Positions 1 through 8,701 of a DNA stretch of 64,000 nucleotides are shown here, one piece after another (the first letter of the stretch is position 1; the number at the start of each line of letters is the position of its first letter). Source of the DNA: Anaeromyxobacter diazotrophicus (lineage in GTDB: Bacteria > Myxococcota > Myxococcia > Myxococcales > Anaeromyxobacteraceae); contig NZ_BJTG01000011.1 in NCBI RefSeq assembly GCF_013340205.1, positions 62,001 through 126,000 on the forward strand, in the 5' to 3' direction. The notes below the pieces were generated by a model that worked only from the letters and a program-made list of their open reading frames with translations, was not told the origin of the DNA and made no database searches. The position numbers were made by a program, and so were the translations under genes.

Positions 1-416
<416 letters not shown>

Positions 417-430
417 GGCAGGGCGGGGAG

Positions 431-1537
431 CTACCGCGCCGCCGGCAGCCGGAGCGCGAAGCGCGCGCCGCCGCCCGGGGCGTCCTCGATGGTGATGCTG
501 CCGCCGTGCTGCACCACGATGGCGTGGACGATGGAGAGGCCGAGCCCGGAGCCCTGCGCCTTGGTGGTGAAGAACGGCTCGAAGATGCGGTCGCGCAGCT
601 CCGGCGCGATGCCGGGCCCGGAGTCGTCCACGTAGATCGCCACCTCGCCGGAGGCCGGCTCCTCGACCTGGCAGGAGACGCGCACCGTCCCGCCGCGGCC
701 GACCGCGTCGAGCGCGTTGAGCGCCAGGTTCATCACCACCTGCCGCAGGCGCTCCTCGTCGCCCGCCACCCGCGGCACCGGCTGGAGGTCGCGCTCGAGC
801 GCGATGTGGCGCCGCTCCGCCTCGCCCTCCAGGAGGTCGAGCACCTTGGTGAGGACCGTCGCCACCTCCACCGGGTGCGGCTGGAACTCGCGCGGGCGGG
901 CGAACTGGAGGAAGTCCTCGAGGATGTGGTCGAGCCGCCGGATCTCGTCGCGCACGAGCTGGAGCGGCTCGAGCAGGGGCGGCTGGGTGGCCGCCGGCAG
1001 CCGCTGCAGGCGGCGCTCGAGGACGGTGAGCTGGAGCGCGGCGGCGTTGAGGGGGTTGCGGATCTCGTGGGAGAGCCCGGCCGTCATCGTCCCCACCGCC
1101 GCCAGCTTCTCGGCCATCTGGGCGCGGCGCGACAGCTCGCGCTTCTCGCCGTGCAGCCGCACCTGCCGCATCGCCTGCTCGACGGTGACGAGCAGCTCCT
1201 GGGTGGCGCACGGCTTCACCAGGTAGGCGCAGGCGCCGGCGCGCACCGCCGCCACCGCCGACTCCAGGGTGGCGAAGCCGGTGAGGAGCACCACCTCGCC
1301 GTCGGGGGCCACCTCCTTGAGCTGCGGCGCGAGCGCGGTGCCGTCGCCGTCGGGGAGCCGCAGGTCGACGAGCGCCACGTCGAAGCCCTGCTCGCGCGCG
1401 CCGTGCAGCGCCTCGGCGCAGGTGCCGTGCCCGCGCACGGCGTAGCCGGCCTCCTCCAGGATCTCGGTGAGGTTCTCGACCAGGGTGGCGTTGTCGTCCA
1501 CGACGAGGACGCGCGGGCGGTCGTGCAGCTGGCTCAT
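431..1537 (-). CDS. Hybrid receiver-histidine kinase
   Basis: The 368-residue protein has an N-terminal receiver (DD at 14-15, phospho-acceptor D58, Lys in LVKPC) followed by a HisKA dimerisation domain with the H-box LSHEIRNPLN (H157) and a HATPase_c domain with DSGPGIAP and GSGLGLSIV boxes. There is no membrane segment, so it acts in the cytoplasm. I place the start at MSQLHDRP because the receiver begins there. The ATG overlaps the stop of the preceding double-receiver gene (ATGA), which implies translational coupling. A receiver in front of a kinase suggests a phosphorelay or kinase activity controlled by another kinase, most simply the globin-coupled kinase upstream. Confidence 0.9.
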   Translation of the reverse strand: MSQLHDRPRVLVVDDNATLVENLTEILEEAGYAVRGHGTCAEALHGAREQGFDVALVDLRLPDGDGTALAPQLKEVAPDGEVVLLTGFATLESAVAAVRAGACAYLVKPCATQELLVTVEQAMRQVRLHGEKRELSRRAQMAEKLAAVGTMTAGLSHEIRNPLNAAALQLTVLERRLQRLPAATQPPLLEPLQLVRDEIRRLDHILEDFLQFARPREFQPHPVEVATVLTKVLDLLEGEAERRHIALERDLQPVPRVAGDEERLRQVVMNLALNALDAVGRGGTVRVSCQVEEPASGEVAIYVDDSGPGIAPELRDRIFEPFFTTKAQGSGLGLSIVHAIVVQHGGSITIEDAPGGGARFALRLPAAR

Positions 1538-2244
1538 GCGCGGCTCCCGTGCGGCGAGGCGTGGCGCCGCTCCACCTCGGCCAGCAGGGCGGCGGTGTCG
1601 AACGGCTTCGCGAAGACCGCCGCGGCCGGCACCGGCGGCGGCGCGTCGTAGGCGCTCTGCACGATGAGCGGCAGGCCCGGGTACTTGGCCGCCAGCCGCA
1701 GCATCGCCTCGCCGTCCGGGCCCCCGGGCAGGCGCAGGTCGACGAGCGCGCAGCACGGCACGACCGGGCCGAGCCGGTCGGTCTCCAGCACCGAGGCGGC
1801 GGTGACGGCCGAGAACCCGCGCGCGCGGAGCGCCTCGCACAGGTTGTCGCGCAGCGCCGCGTCGTCCTCGACCACGGCCACCAGGCCCCCGCGGCGCGCC
1901 ACCGCGAGCAGGTCGAGCAGGCGCGCGATCGGGACCGGCTTCGACAGGACCGCCAGCAGCCCCTCCCGCCGCGCCGCCTCGAGCTCGCGGTCCTCCACGT
2001 GCGCCGTCACCACCAGGGCCGGCAGCTCCGGGTCGACGCGGCGGATCCGGTGCACGAGTTCGGCGCCGCCCATGAGCGGCATGCGCATGTCGGTGACGAG
2101 CGCGTCGAAGCGCCGCCGCGCCACCTGCTCCAGGGCCGGCCCGCCGCCCTCCGCCACCGTCACCTCGGCCCCCTGGTCGCGGAGGATCTCGCCCAGGTTC
2201 TCCGCGAAGGCGCGGTTGTCGTCGACGATGAGGTAGTGGCGCAT
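1534..2244 (-). CDS. Response regulator with two receiver domains and no output domain
   Basis: The 236-residue protein consists of two tandem CheY-like receivers: residues about 3-117 (VDDN, D52 in TDMRMP, Lys in SKP) and about 121-232 (VEDD, D169 in VDLRLP, Lys in AKPF). Both keep the phospho-acceptor Asp and the conserved Lys. No DNA-binding or enzymatic domain follows, so it probably shuttles phosphate within the three-gene system. A GTG 21 bases upstream overlaps the kinase stop (GTGA) and is an alternative start. The middle position, between two kinases, fits a phosphorelay intermediate. Confidence 0.85.
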   Translation of the reverse strand: MRHYLIVDDNRAFAENLGEILRDQGAEVTVAEGGGPALEQVARRRFDALVTDMRMPLMGGAELVHRIRRVDPELPALVVTAHVEDRELEAARREGLLAVLSKPVPIARLLDLLAVARRGGLVAVVEDDAALRDNLCEALRARGFSAVTAASVLETDRLGPVVPCCALVDLRLPGGPDGEAMLRLAAKYPGLPLIVQSAYDAPPPVPAAAVFAKPFDTAALLAEVERRHASPHGSRA

Positions 2245-2261
2245 GGCCGTCGAGGCGGAGG

Positions 2262-3398
2262 TCACGCCGGCAGGTGCACCAGGAAGCGCGCGCCGCCGCC
2301 GGCCGGCGGCTCGTAGGCGACCGAGCCGCCGTGCCGCTCCACGATGCGCTTCACGAGCGCGAGCCCCAGGCCGATGCCGCGCTCCTTGGTGGTGATGAGC
2401 GGCTCGAAGAGGCGGCGCGCCACCGCCGGGTCGACCCCCGGCCCGCTGTCCTCCACCGCCACGGTGATCCGGCCGTCCTCGCGGCTGGCCGCGATGGACA
2501 CCGCGCCCGCCGGCGAGGCCGCCTCGACCGCGTTGGAGAGCAGGTTCACGAACACCTGCCGGAGCTGCCCCGGATCGCCCTCCACCTCCAGGCCGGCCAG
2601 CCCCTCGGCGCGGAACCGCATCGCCTCCGGCCGCATCACCGCGTCCACCGCGCCCGCCACCACCTGCTCGAGCCGCACGCGCTCCTTCACCAGCGGCCGG
2701 TTGCGGATCATGTCGAGCAGGTTGGTGATGATGCCGTTCGCCACGCCCAGCTGGTCGCCGATGCGATCGAGGTGCTTCTTCACCCGCTCGTCGGCGCCGA
2801 CCCGGCCGCGCAGGATGAAGAGCGAGGTCTCGATGACGCCGAGCGGGTTGCGCAGGTCGTGGCCGATGGAGCCCACCAGCTGGCCGAAGGTGGCGAGGCG
2901 CTCCGCCCGCGCCGACTGCGCCACCAGGTCCTCCCGGAAGGTGTGCAGCATCACCGCCAGCTCGAGATCGAGGATGCGTCCCAGCGCCTCCCGGACGGTC
3001 TTCAGCGCGTCCGGGGAGGTGCGGTAGGTGTCGTCCACGATGGCGTTGAGCTCGCGCCGGACGACGTTCATGGCGCCGAACATGTAGTGCTGCGGCAGCT
3101 CGATGCGGACGTGGTAGCGGCCGATCCGGGAGCGGTTCTGGTAGTAGGCCTCGTCCCATGGCCCGCGCAGGAGGGTGTCGAGCCAGCGCTGGAGGGTGAT
3201 CTTGAGGTGCCCGACCTGGCTCTCTCCGCCGGTGAGAGAGCGCTTCGCCCCCTCGTGGCCGAGGATGGTGGCGTAGAACACCTCGGCCACGGCAGGGAAG
3301 TGCGGCGCGGCGGACGCGTGCAGCGCACGCAGCGCGCGCTCGTCGACCTCGCTCCAGCCGACGTACCGCTTGAGCTCGTCGAACAGGGTCTCTTCCAT
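2262..3398 (-). CDS. Globin-coupled sensor histidine kinase
   Basis: The 378-residue soluble kinase has an N-terminal protoglobin-type sensor (about 1-155), then HisKA with GHDLRNPLG (H180) and HATPase_c with EDSGPGVDP and GIGLGLALV. The globin part carries the expected proximal-histidine context [16 protein letters not shown] (H96), so it should bind haem and sense O2, NO or CO. I prefer ATG at 3398 over an in-frame TTG at 3437, because a good promoter (-35 at 3432-3437, -10 at 3409-3414) lies between them. The transcript would then be almost leaderless. It heads the operon with the double receiver and the hybrid kinase. Confidence 0.88.
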   Translation of the reverse strand: MEETLFDELKRYVGWSEVDERALRALHASAAPHFPAVAEVFYATILGHEGAKRSLTGGESQVGHLKITLQRWLDTLLRGPWDEAYYQNRSRIGRYHVRIELPQHYMFGAMNVVRRELNAIVDDTYRTSPDALKTVREALGRILDLELAVMLHTFREDLVAQSARAERLATFGQLVGSIGHDLRNPLGVIETSLFILRGRVGADERVKKHLDRIGDQLGVANGIITNLLDMIRNRPLVKERVRLEQVVAGAVDAVMRPEAMRFRAEGLAGLEVEGDPGQLRQVFVNLLSNAVEAASPAGAVSIAASREDGRITVAVEDSGPGVDPAVARRLFEPLITTKERGIGLGLALVKRIVERHGGSVAYEPPAGGGARFLVHLPA

Positions 3399-3408
3399 GC
3401 CTGGAAGG

Positions 3409-3437
3409 GTTGTAGGGCTTCGCTTGCCCGAGATCAA
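3409..3437 (-). promoter_or_regulatory. Candidate sigma-70-type promoter of the globin-kinase operon
   Basis: On the minus strand TTGATC (3437-3432) and TACAAC (3414-3409) are separated by exactly 17 bases. The expected transcription start is near 3402, only a few bases before the ATG at 3398, so the mRNA would be leaderless or nearly so. No Shine-Dalgarno sequence is visible before that ATG, which agrees. Confidence 0.45.
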
Positions 3438-3471
3438 TTCAACCGACGGGGCAGGCGCTCGCTTCTCGGGC

Positions 3472-3945
3472 TCAGGCGCGCGTCGAGCCCTGCACCGCCT
3501 CGGCCACCAGGTCGAGGTCCTGCACCATGTCGGCTGCGAACCGGACGAAGTCCGCCTCGGTGATGATCCCGAGGAGGGCGCCGTCGTCGCCGCAGACCGG
3601 CAGGCAGCCGTACTTCCTCTCGAGCATCACGCGCGCGGCGCGGACGAGGGAGGTGGTCGGGCTGACCGTCACCGGCTCGCGGACCATGATCTCGCTCGCG
3701 GCGGTCGTGCGCGCCGGCCGGGTCGCGGAGGCGCGCAGGAGATCGCGCTGGGTGACGAGGCCGACCAGCTTCCCGTCCCGCACCACCGGGAGGTGGCGGA
3801 TCGCGCCCAGGCGCAGCATCTGCTCGGCGAGCGCCAGATCGTCGGTCTCCTTCAGCGTGACGAGCTCGCGGGTCATGAAATCGCCCACGCGGAGCGTGCG
3901 CACCCCGCTCTCCGCCGCCGGCGCCGCCTCATCGGGTTGCTGCAT
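3472..3945 (-). CDS. CBS-domain pair protein
   Basis: The 157-residue cytoplasmic protein consists of two CBS motifs (about 18-75 and 83-145), with recurring features such as [29 protein letters not shown] and [16 protein letters not shown] pairs bind adenine nucleotides and report energy status; free-standing ones have no catalytic part. A perfect Shine-Dalgarno AGGAGG lies just upstream of the ATG. It is followed upstream by a universal stress protein gene on the same strand, a common pairing in stress or hypoxia regulons. The specific target cannot be told. Confidence 0.85.
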   Translation of the reverse strand: MQQPDEAAPAAESGVRTLRVGDFMTRELVTLKETDDLALAEQMLRLGAIRHLPVVRDGKLVGLVTQRDLLRASATRPARTTAASEIMVREPVTVSPTTSLVRAARVMLERKYGCLPVCGDDGALLGIITEADFVRFAADMVQDLDLVAEAVQGSTRA

Positions 3946-4005
3946 CGCGCACCTCCTTCGGGCCGGCTCCTGCCCGGAAGGCGCGATGCTGCCACATCCC
4001 GAGCG

Positions 4006-4428
4006 CTACCGCACCACCAGGACCGGCTTCGGGCTGATGTGCACCAGGCGGTCGGTCACGCTGCCGAGCAGCATGCGCGCGACCGCGCCGCGGCCCCGGC
4101 TGCCCGCCACCACCAGGTCGACGTCGCTCGCCTGGGCCGCCTCGGCCAGGCACTCCGCGGGCGCGCCGGACAGGACGAGCGTGTCGGCCTGGACGCCCGA
4201 CTCGGCGAGCTGGCCCTCCGCATGGGCGAGCAGCTTCTCGGCGTAGGCGCGGTGGTCGGCCTCGACGTCGGCGGTGGTCAGTCCGTACGCGTCCGGCGGC
4301 AGGACCAGCCGCGGAACGACGTAGGCGAGCGTCAGCTTCGCCCCGAACCGCATCGCGATCTCCGTCGCCATCTGCGCCGCCTTGGTCGCGGGCTCGGAGC
4401 CGTCGATCCCCACCAGGATGCGCTTCAT
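4006..4428 (-). CDS. Universal stress protein, UspA family
   Basis: The 140-residue protein shows the UspA fold: an N-terminal beta strand with the nucleotide-binding Asp (KRILVGIDGS) and the C-terminal ATP-binding signature G-x2-G-x9-G-S (GSRGRGAVARMLLGS). That places it in the ATP-binding UspFG-type subgroup. The start is ATG at 4428, preceded by AGGAGG with good spacing. It sits 60 bases upstream of the CBS gene on the same strand and is divergent from a second CBS gene, so the three probably form one stress-response group. Confidence 0.9.
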   Translation of the reverse strand: MKRILVGIDGSEPATKAAQMATEIAMRFGAKLTLAYVVPRLVLPPDAYGLTTADVEADHRAYAEKLLAHAEGQLAESGVQADTLVLSGAPAECLAEAAQASDVDLVVAGSRGRGAVARMLLGSVTDRLVHISPKPVLVVR

Positions 4429-4476
4429 GACCTGCCTCCTCTCCACGAGGACTGACGTACAAGGGGGATGCCGAGG

Positions 4477-4490
4477 GCGGTGGCCACCGC
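4477..4490. promoter_or_regulatory. Perfect 14-bp palindrome between the usp and CBS genes
   Basis: GCGGTGGCCACCGC is fully self-complementary and lies in the 293-base region between the divergent universal stress protein and CBS genes. Its position is suited to an operator acting on either promoter. In GC-rich DNA short palindromes also arise by chance, and I saw no second copy nearby. Confidence 0.3.
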
Positions 4491-4721
4491 GGCGCGGCAA
4501 GCCTCTCACGCGCCGTGCGGTCGCCTGCGCCGGTCCCTCCGCCGCACGTCCGGCGCACGGCAGAAGGTGCGGCACCTCCCGGCTCGCCGCAGAATTCGCA
4601 GCTCCCGGTTGGGGCGCGGGTGGTTCGCGCCCCCCCGGAGCGGCGGATGGCCTGGAGCTTGTAGGGAGGGGCTCCGCGCCCGCGTGCCGTGCAAGCCTTT
4701 CGGGCGACCAGGAGAGACGAC

Positions 4722-5411
4722 ATGCCCCAGACCACCCACCCGGCCGGGCGCGGCCGCGACCTCAGCGTGATGACGCTCGAGATCGCGGGCGCCGCGAGCA
4801 CGCGCACCCTGTCCGCCGTGCTCTGCCCGCGCGAGCAGCGCGCCAAGCCCCTCGACGACTGCCTGCCGTGCGTCGACAGCCAGGGCGAGGCGCGCGATCC
4901 GGGCGCGCGCCCGGGATTCGTCGAGTGCCTGGGCGAGGGCCCGGCGCGGGCGGCACCGGCGCGCGAGCCGGGCGATCCCGAGGCCTCGCTCGCGGACCGG
5001 ACGCCGGTGCAGGCCGTGATGACGCGGGTGGTGATCGCCGTCCAGGCCGACCTGCCGCTCGAGCGGGCCCGGGCGCTGTTCCTGGAGCGGGGGATCGGCG
5101 GCGCGCCGGTTGTGGACGACGCCGGCAAGCCGCTCGGGATCCTCTCCAAGACCGACCTGCTGCGCGCGGGCGCCGGGCGCCCGGGGGGGACGGTGGCCGA
5201 CGAGATGAGCCGGAACGTGCTCACCCTGCCGGAGCAGGCGCCCATCTCCGAGGCGGCGGCGCTGCTGGCGGCGGAGGGCGTCCACCGCGCGCCGGTGGTG
5301 GGGCGCGAGGGCCGGGTGGTCGGGATCGTCACCGTCCTCGACCTGCTGCGCTGGCTCGCCCAGCAGGACGGGCAGCTCATGCCCTCCGGCCACAGCCTGC
5401 AGGCACGCTGA
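4722..5411 (+). CDS. CBS-domain pair protein with Cys-bearing N-terminal extension
   Basis: The 229-residue protein has two CBS motifs in its C-terminal half (about 100-155 and 160-220; GGAPVVDDAGKPLGILSKTD and HRAPVVGREGRVVGIVTVLD). The first ~90 residues match no domain I recognise and include CPREQ and DDCLPC; the three cysteines could bind a metal or be redox-active. ATG at 4722 follows an AGGAGA ribosome site; an in-frame start 33 bases upstream has none. It diverges from the usp gene. The strong hairpin after it separates it from tatA. Confidence 0.82.
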   Translation: MPQTTHPAGRGRDLSVMTLEIAGAASTRTLSAVLCPREQRAKPLDDCLPCVDSQGEARDPGARPGFVECLGEGPARAAPAREPGDPEASLADRTPVQAVMTRVVIAVQADLPLERARALFLERGIGGAPVVDDAGKPLGILSKTDLLRAGAGRPGGTVADEMSRNVLTLPEQAPISEAAALLAAEGVHRAPVVGREGRVVGIVTVLDLLRWLAQQDGQLMPSGHSLQAR

Positions 5412-5440
5412 GCCCGGGCGAGCCGGACCCCCGAAGCACC

Positions 5441-5480
5441 GCGGCCCGCCGGACGCCTCGAGGAGGCGCCCGCGGGCCGC
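5441..5480. terminator. Bidirectional terminator-like hairpin between convergent genes
   Basis: An outer perfect 9-bp arm pair GCGGCCCGC (5441-5449) and GCGGGCCGC (5472-5480) encloses an inner 6-bp stem CGCCTC/GAGGCG (5454-5459, 5463-5468). It lies between the CBS gene (ends 5411) and tatA (ends 5507), which converge. There is only a short T stretch after it, so it may stop transcription less tightly than a canonical terminator. Confidence 0.55.
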
Positions 5481-5506
5481 GCGGCGTTTCAGGGACCGGG
5501 CTCGCG

Positions 5507-5701
5507 CTACTTCGCGCGGACGGTCGTCTCTTCCTTGGCGGCCGGCTCGGGCTCGTCGGACTTCGCCTCGCGGAGCGCGCGCCGGAAGCTCCGGACGCTC
5601 TCGCCGAGGCCCTTGCCCAGCTGGGGCAGCTTGTTGCCGCCGAAGAGCAGCAGCACGGCGAGGAGGATGAGGAGCAGCTCTGGGAGTCGGAGACCGAACA
5701 T
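5507..5701 (-). CDS. tatA: Sec-independent translocase subunit TatA/TatE
   Basis: The 64-residue protein has one N-terminal membrane helix (about 3-20), the FG hinge (LLFGGNKLPQLGKGLGESVR) and an amphipathic helix followed by a charged tail, exactly the TatA plan. TatA forms the pore that exports folded, often cofactor-containing proteins across the inner membrane. tatB and tatC are not in the window. The length is normal for TatA and too short for TatB. Confidence 0.92.
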   Translation of the reverse strand: MFGLRLPELLLILLAVLLLFGGNKLPQLGKGLGESVRSFRRALREAKSDEPEPAAKEETTVRAK

Positions 5702-5757
5702 GAAGGGACCTCGGGGTGACGGCGGCCGCGCGCGGCGGCAGCGACCTTATAACCCGG

Positions 5758-6459
5758 TCAGGCGTTCGCGTCTTCCGTCGCGATGGCCGCCAGCCGGCGG
5801 GGGTCGAGGACGCGCACGCCGCGCGAGGCGTCGACCACCCCGTCGCGCTCGAGGCGGGTGAGGCAGCGCGAGAGCGTCTCCGGCCGCATCCCGAGGAGGC
5901 GCGCCACGACCTGCTTGCGGACGGCGTTGGGGCGATCGGCGAGGAAGCGCGCGTGCGCCAGGGCGAAGCGCGCCACCCGCGACAGGCAGTCGCCCTGCCG
6001 GTAGTTCACCTCGTCGCGCTGCAGCTTGCCCTCGGTGAGGAGGAGGTCGAGCACCGCGCGCGCCGGGCTCCGATCGGGGCCGACCCAGCTGCTCATCTGA
6101 TCGCCCGCGATCCCGCACAGCTTCACCCGCGAGAGCGCGCGCACCTCGTAAGGCGAGGGGTCGCCGCGCAGCGACTCGGTGCACAGGAGCGAGGCCGGGC
6201 CGCGGAGCGTGAGGAGCACCTCGCTCCCGCGCGGGCTGACGGCGGAGAGCGAGACGAAGCCCTCCTTCACGAAGTAGACGGTGCGCGGCCGCTCCCCCTG
6301 GGCGCAGAGCGTGGCCCCCGCCTCGCGCGCCGTCGGGGTGAACCGGCAACGCCCTGCCGAGGCTACGCCAAGCGAGCAGACGTTGCAGTCGTTCACCGGC
6401 GCGGTCGAGAGCACGGGAGACCTCCAGGGTAACTTCGCTTGATCGCCGTCGCTTTGCAT
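5758..6459 (-). CDS. FNR-like Crp/Fnr-family transcriptional regulator
   Basis: The 233-residue protein has a cyclic-nucleotide-binding-type beta barrel and a C-terminal winged helix. N-terminal C25, C28 and C38 plus C115 (in ALSRVKLCGI) match the spacing logic of the four ligands of the oxygen-sensing [4Fe-4S] cluster of FNR. The recognition helix reads PETLSRCLTR, keeping the E-x2-S-R residues that read TTGAT half-sites. I infer an oxygen- or NO-responsive regulator. It is divergent from moeA, and an FNR-type box lies between them. A non-cluster DNR-type role is possible, because the cysteine spacing differs from E. coli FNR. Confidence 0.8.
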   Translation of the reverse strand: MQSDGDQAKLPWRSPVLSTAPVNDCNVCSLGVASAGRCRFTPTAREAGATLCAQGERPRTVYFVKEGFVSLSAVSPRGSEVLLTLRGPASLLCTESLRGDPSPYEVRALSRVKLCGIAGDQMSSWVGPDRSPARAVLDLLLTEGKLQRDEVNYRQGDCLSRVARFALAHARFLADRPNAVRKQVVARLLGMRPETLSRCLTRLERDGVVDASRGVRVLDPRRLAAIATEDANA

Positions 6460-6516
6460 GAGCTAGGCCCGCGTAACTACGGAGAATCAGGGGGTGCGAC
6501 ATGCAGGCCTTGCGCT

Positions 6517-6530
6517 TTGGCCCGGATCAA
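6517..6530. promoter_or_regulatory. Candidate FNR-type box
   Basis: TTGGC-CCGG-ATCAA matches the FNR consensus TTGAT-N4-ATCAA at 8 of 10 specified bases with the correct 4-base centre. It lies between the FNR-like regulator and moeA. Autoregulation of the regulator, control of moeA, or both are plausible. Confidence 0.4.
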
Positions 6531-6644
6531 CGCGGGTGTTACGCAACGTTTGCGATCCAGGGAGGGGCTCGCACGGTGAGCGCGAGGGCAGGCGGAGGGC
6601 GACGCGGCCGGCCGCGCGCGGGCCGGATTCACTAAGATGGCGCG

Positions 6645-7814
6645 ATGGACAAGCTGGACCGGATTCGCCTGGCCGTGATGGAGGGCCTCGCGCCCCTCCC
6701 GACCGAGCGCGCCCCGCTCGCGGCGGCGGGGGGCCGCTGGCTGGCGCACCCGGTCGCCGCGGTCCGTCCCGCGCCGCCCGAGACCTGCTCCGCGATGGAC
6801 GGCTGGGCGGTGCGCTCGGCCGACGTCCACGGCGCGGCGCGGCTGCGCGCGGGGCGGACGATCTTCGCGGGCGAGCTCCCGGGGGCGCCGCTCGCCCCAG
6901 GCGAGGCGATCCGCATCTTCACCGGCGCCCCGCTGCCGCCGGGCGCGGACGCGGTGGTGCGCGAGGAGGCGGCGCGCGAGGCCGCGGGCGAGGTCGAGCT
7001 GCGGGACGCGGCGCGCCCGGGGGAGAACGTGAGGCTGGCGGGCGAGGACGTCGCGGCGGGGGGGCTCGCGCTGGACGCCGGGCGGCGGCTCGGTCCGCGC
7101 CAGCTCGCGCTGCTGGCCGCGGTCGGCGTGGAGGAGGTCCAGGTCGTGCGCCGCCCGCGCGTGGCGCTCCTCTCGACCGGCGACGAGGTGCTCTCCGGCC
7201 GCACGCCGGACTCGAACGGCGTGGCGCTGGCGGGCGCGCTCCGCGCCCTGGGCGCGGATGTGGCGCCCGAGCGCGTCGGCGACGATCTCGACCGGCTGGC
7301 GGCGGCGCTCGAGCGCGCGCTCGCGTCGGCCGACGCCGTGGTGACGATCGGCGGCGTCTCGGTGGGCGCTCACGACCACGTCCGGGCCGCCGTGGAGCGG
7401 GCCGGGGGCGAGGTCCGGGTGCACGGGGTGCCGATGAAGCCCGGGAAGCCGTTCCTGTTCGCCCTCGCGCGCGAGAAGCCCGTCTTCGGCATGCCCGGGA
7501 GCCCCTCCGCGTGCCTGGTCGCGTTCGAGGTCTTCGCGCGCCCGGCGCTGCTGGCGCTCGCCGGCGCCGCGCGGCGCTTCCGCCGCGCGCTCGCCCTGCC
7601 GCTGGCCGAGCCCGCCGGGGGCCGCCCGGGCCGCGCGCGCTTCCTGTGGGCGGCGGTGGAGGACGACGGGCGGGTGCGCCCGATCGGCCGCGACGCCGCC
7701 CAGGTGCGGGGGCCCGCGCTGGCCGACGCGCTCGTCCGGCTGCCCGAGGCGACGGGAGAGCTCCCCGCCGGCGCGCCCGTCGAGACGTGGCTGCTCGAGG
7801 AGGAGGCGCGGTGA
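6645..7814 (+). CDS. moeA: Molybdopterin molybdenumtransferase MoeA
   Basis: The 389-residue protein shows the MoeA signatures in order: SAMDGWAVRSAD (about 49-60), FTGAPLPPGADAVV (about 91-104), STGDEVL, GGVSVGAHDHV and GMPGSPSAC, followed by the small C-terminal domain IV. MoeA inserts molybdate into adenylylated molybdopterin to give active molybdenum cofactor for anaerobic reductases and dehydrogenases. The ATG at 6645 has a TAAGAT sequence directly before it, so the transcript may be nearly leaderless. Its stop overlaps the GTG of mobB. Confidence 0.95.
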   Translation: MDKLDRIRLAVMEGLAPLPTERAPLAAAGGRWLAHPVAAVRPAPPETCSAMDGWAVRSADVHGAARLRAGRTIFAGELPGAPLAPGEAIRIFTGAPLPPGADAVVREEAAREAAGEVELRDAARPGENVRLAGEDVAAGGLALDAGRRLGPRQLALLAAVGVEEVQVVRRPRVALLSTGDEVLSGRTPDSNGVALAGALRALGADVAPERVGDDLDRLAAALERALASADAVVTIGGVSVGAHDHVRAAVERAGGEVRVHGVPMKPGKPFLFALAREKPVFGMPGSPSACLVAFEVFARPALLALAGAARRFRRALALPLAEPAGGRPGRARFLWAAVEDDGRVRPIGRDAAQVRGPALADALVRLPEATGELPAGAPVETWLLEEEAR

Positions 7815-8674
7815 AGCGCCCGCCCGTGCTGGCCTTCTCCGGGGCGAGCGGCTCCGGCAAGACGACCCTGCTCGTGAAGCTCATCCCCGCGCTGCGGGCG
7901 CGGGGCCTCGCCGTGGCGGCGCTCAAGCACTCCGGCCATGAGCACCCGTTCGACCGCCCGGGGAAGGACAGCGCCCGCCTGCGCGGGGCGGGCGCGCTGG
8001 CGGTGGCGCTCTCGGGCCCGCGCGAGGTCGCCTACTTCGGGCCACCCCGGCGCGCGCTGGCGGAGCTCGTCGCGCTGCTGCCGCCCTGCGACCTCGTCCT
8101 GGCCGAGGGCTTCAAGCGCGAGCGCGTCCCCCGGGTGGAGGTTCACCGCGAGGCGATCGACCGGGCGTTCCTGTGCGCGCGCGACCGGGGGGTGCTGGCG
8201 GTGGTGAGCGACGTCGAGCCGCCCCGCCCGCTGCCCTGGTTCGCGGCCCGGGAGGTGGAGGCGCTGGCCGAGTGGGTGGCGCGCTGGGCGAAGGGGGGCG
8301 AGCGCGCGCTTGCCCTCCCCAGGAAGCGTGCTCAACGTTCGACTCGCAGCTCAGACGAGGTGCGGGAGAACGGCATGGCGAGGACCACCACCAAGAAGAC
8401 GGGCGCCCGCCGCGGCCGCGCCGGCGCGCGCGCGAGCGGCCCGAAGCGGCGCCGGGCCACGAGCCGCGCCCGGGCGAGCGGGGGCGGCGCCACGGTGCGC
8501 GAGGCGGGACGCAAGGGCGGCCGCCGCACGCTGGAGCGGCGGGGGCCGGAGTTCTACTCCCGCATCGGCCGCAAGGGCGGCAAGTCGAGCGGCGGGTCGC
8601 GCCGCGCCGCCGCCGCGGCGCGCGCGGGGCGCAGCGCGAGCCGCAAGGGCGGCCGCAGCTCGCGCACCCGCTGA
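7811..8674 (+). CDS. mobB: MobB-type molybdopterin-guanine dinucleotide protein, open in frame into a KGG stress-protein domain
   Basis: The GTG at 7811 overlaps the moeA stop (GTGA). Residues 1-170 are MobB: P-loop SGASGSGKTTLL, then KHSGHEHPFDRPGKDS and LVLAEGFKRE. MobB is a GTP-binding partner of MobA in making the MGD form of the cofactor. MobB proteins normally stop here, but this frame has no stop and continues through a low-complexity junction (about 171-188) into a basic KGG-repeat protein, giving 287 residues. The junction uses codons with A or T in the third position (GCT CAA CGT TCG ACT), unlike the flanking coding sequence. This looks like former intergenic DNA that lost its stop codon. 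Confidence 0.8.
   Translation: MKRPPVLAFSGASGSGKTTLLVKLIPALRARGLAVAALKHSGHEHPFDRPGKDSARLRGAGALAVALSGPREVAYFGPPRRALAELVALLPPCDLVLAEGFKRERVPRVEVHREAIDRAFLCARDRGVLAVVSDVEPPRPLPWFAAREVEALAEWVARWAKGGERALALPRKRAQRSTRSSDEVRENGMARTTTKKTGARRGRAGARASGPKRRRATSRARASGGGATVREAGRKGGRRTLERRGPEFYSRIGRKGGKSSGGSRRAAAAARAGRSASRKGGRSSRTR
8375..8674 (+). CDS. KGG-repeat stress protein (internal start within the mobB frame)
   Basis: ATG at 8375 is preceded by GGGAG with six-base spacing, so this part can be translated alone as a 99-residue, very basic protein. It has the KGG (YciG/GsiB-like) signature: three KGG repeats, one in the context RRGPEFYSRIGRKGG, within Lys/Arg/Ala-rich sequence. Proteins of this type are linked to desiccation and general stress and may bind nucleic acid. 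It could be made separately, as the tail of MobB, or both. Confidence 0.5.
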   Translation: MARTTTKKTGARRGRAGARASGPKRRRATSRARASGGGATVREAGRKGGRRTLERRGPEFYSRIGRKGGKSSGGSRRAAAAARAGRSASRKGGRSSRTR

Positions 8675-8701
8675 CGCGCGCGGGGCGAGCGGTACGGGCG
8701 C

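Noticed and set aside
3399-3437. TTG at 3437 as start of the globin kinase
   Set aside because: It coincides with the -35 hexamer of a good promoter, and globin-domain similarity begins after the ATG at 3398.
4512-4561. GCCGTGCG / CGCACGGC inverted repeat as a riboswitch or attenuator
   Set aside because: Arms of only 8 bases are 34 bases apart and there is no accompanying terminator or conserved aptamer feature.
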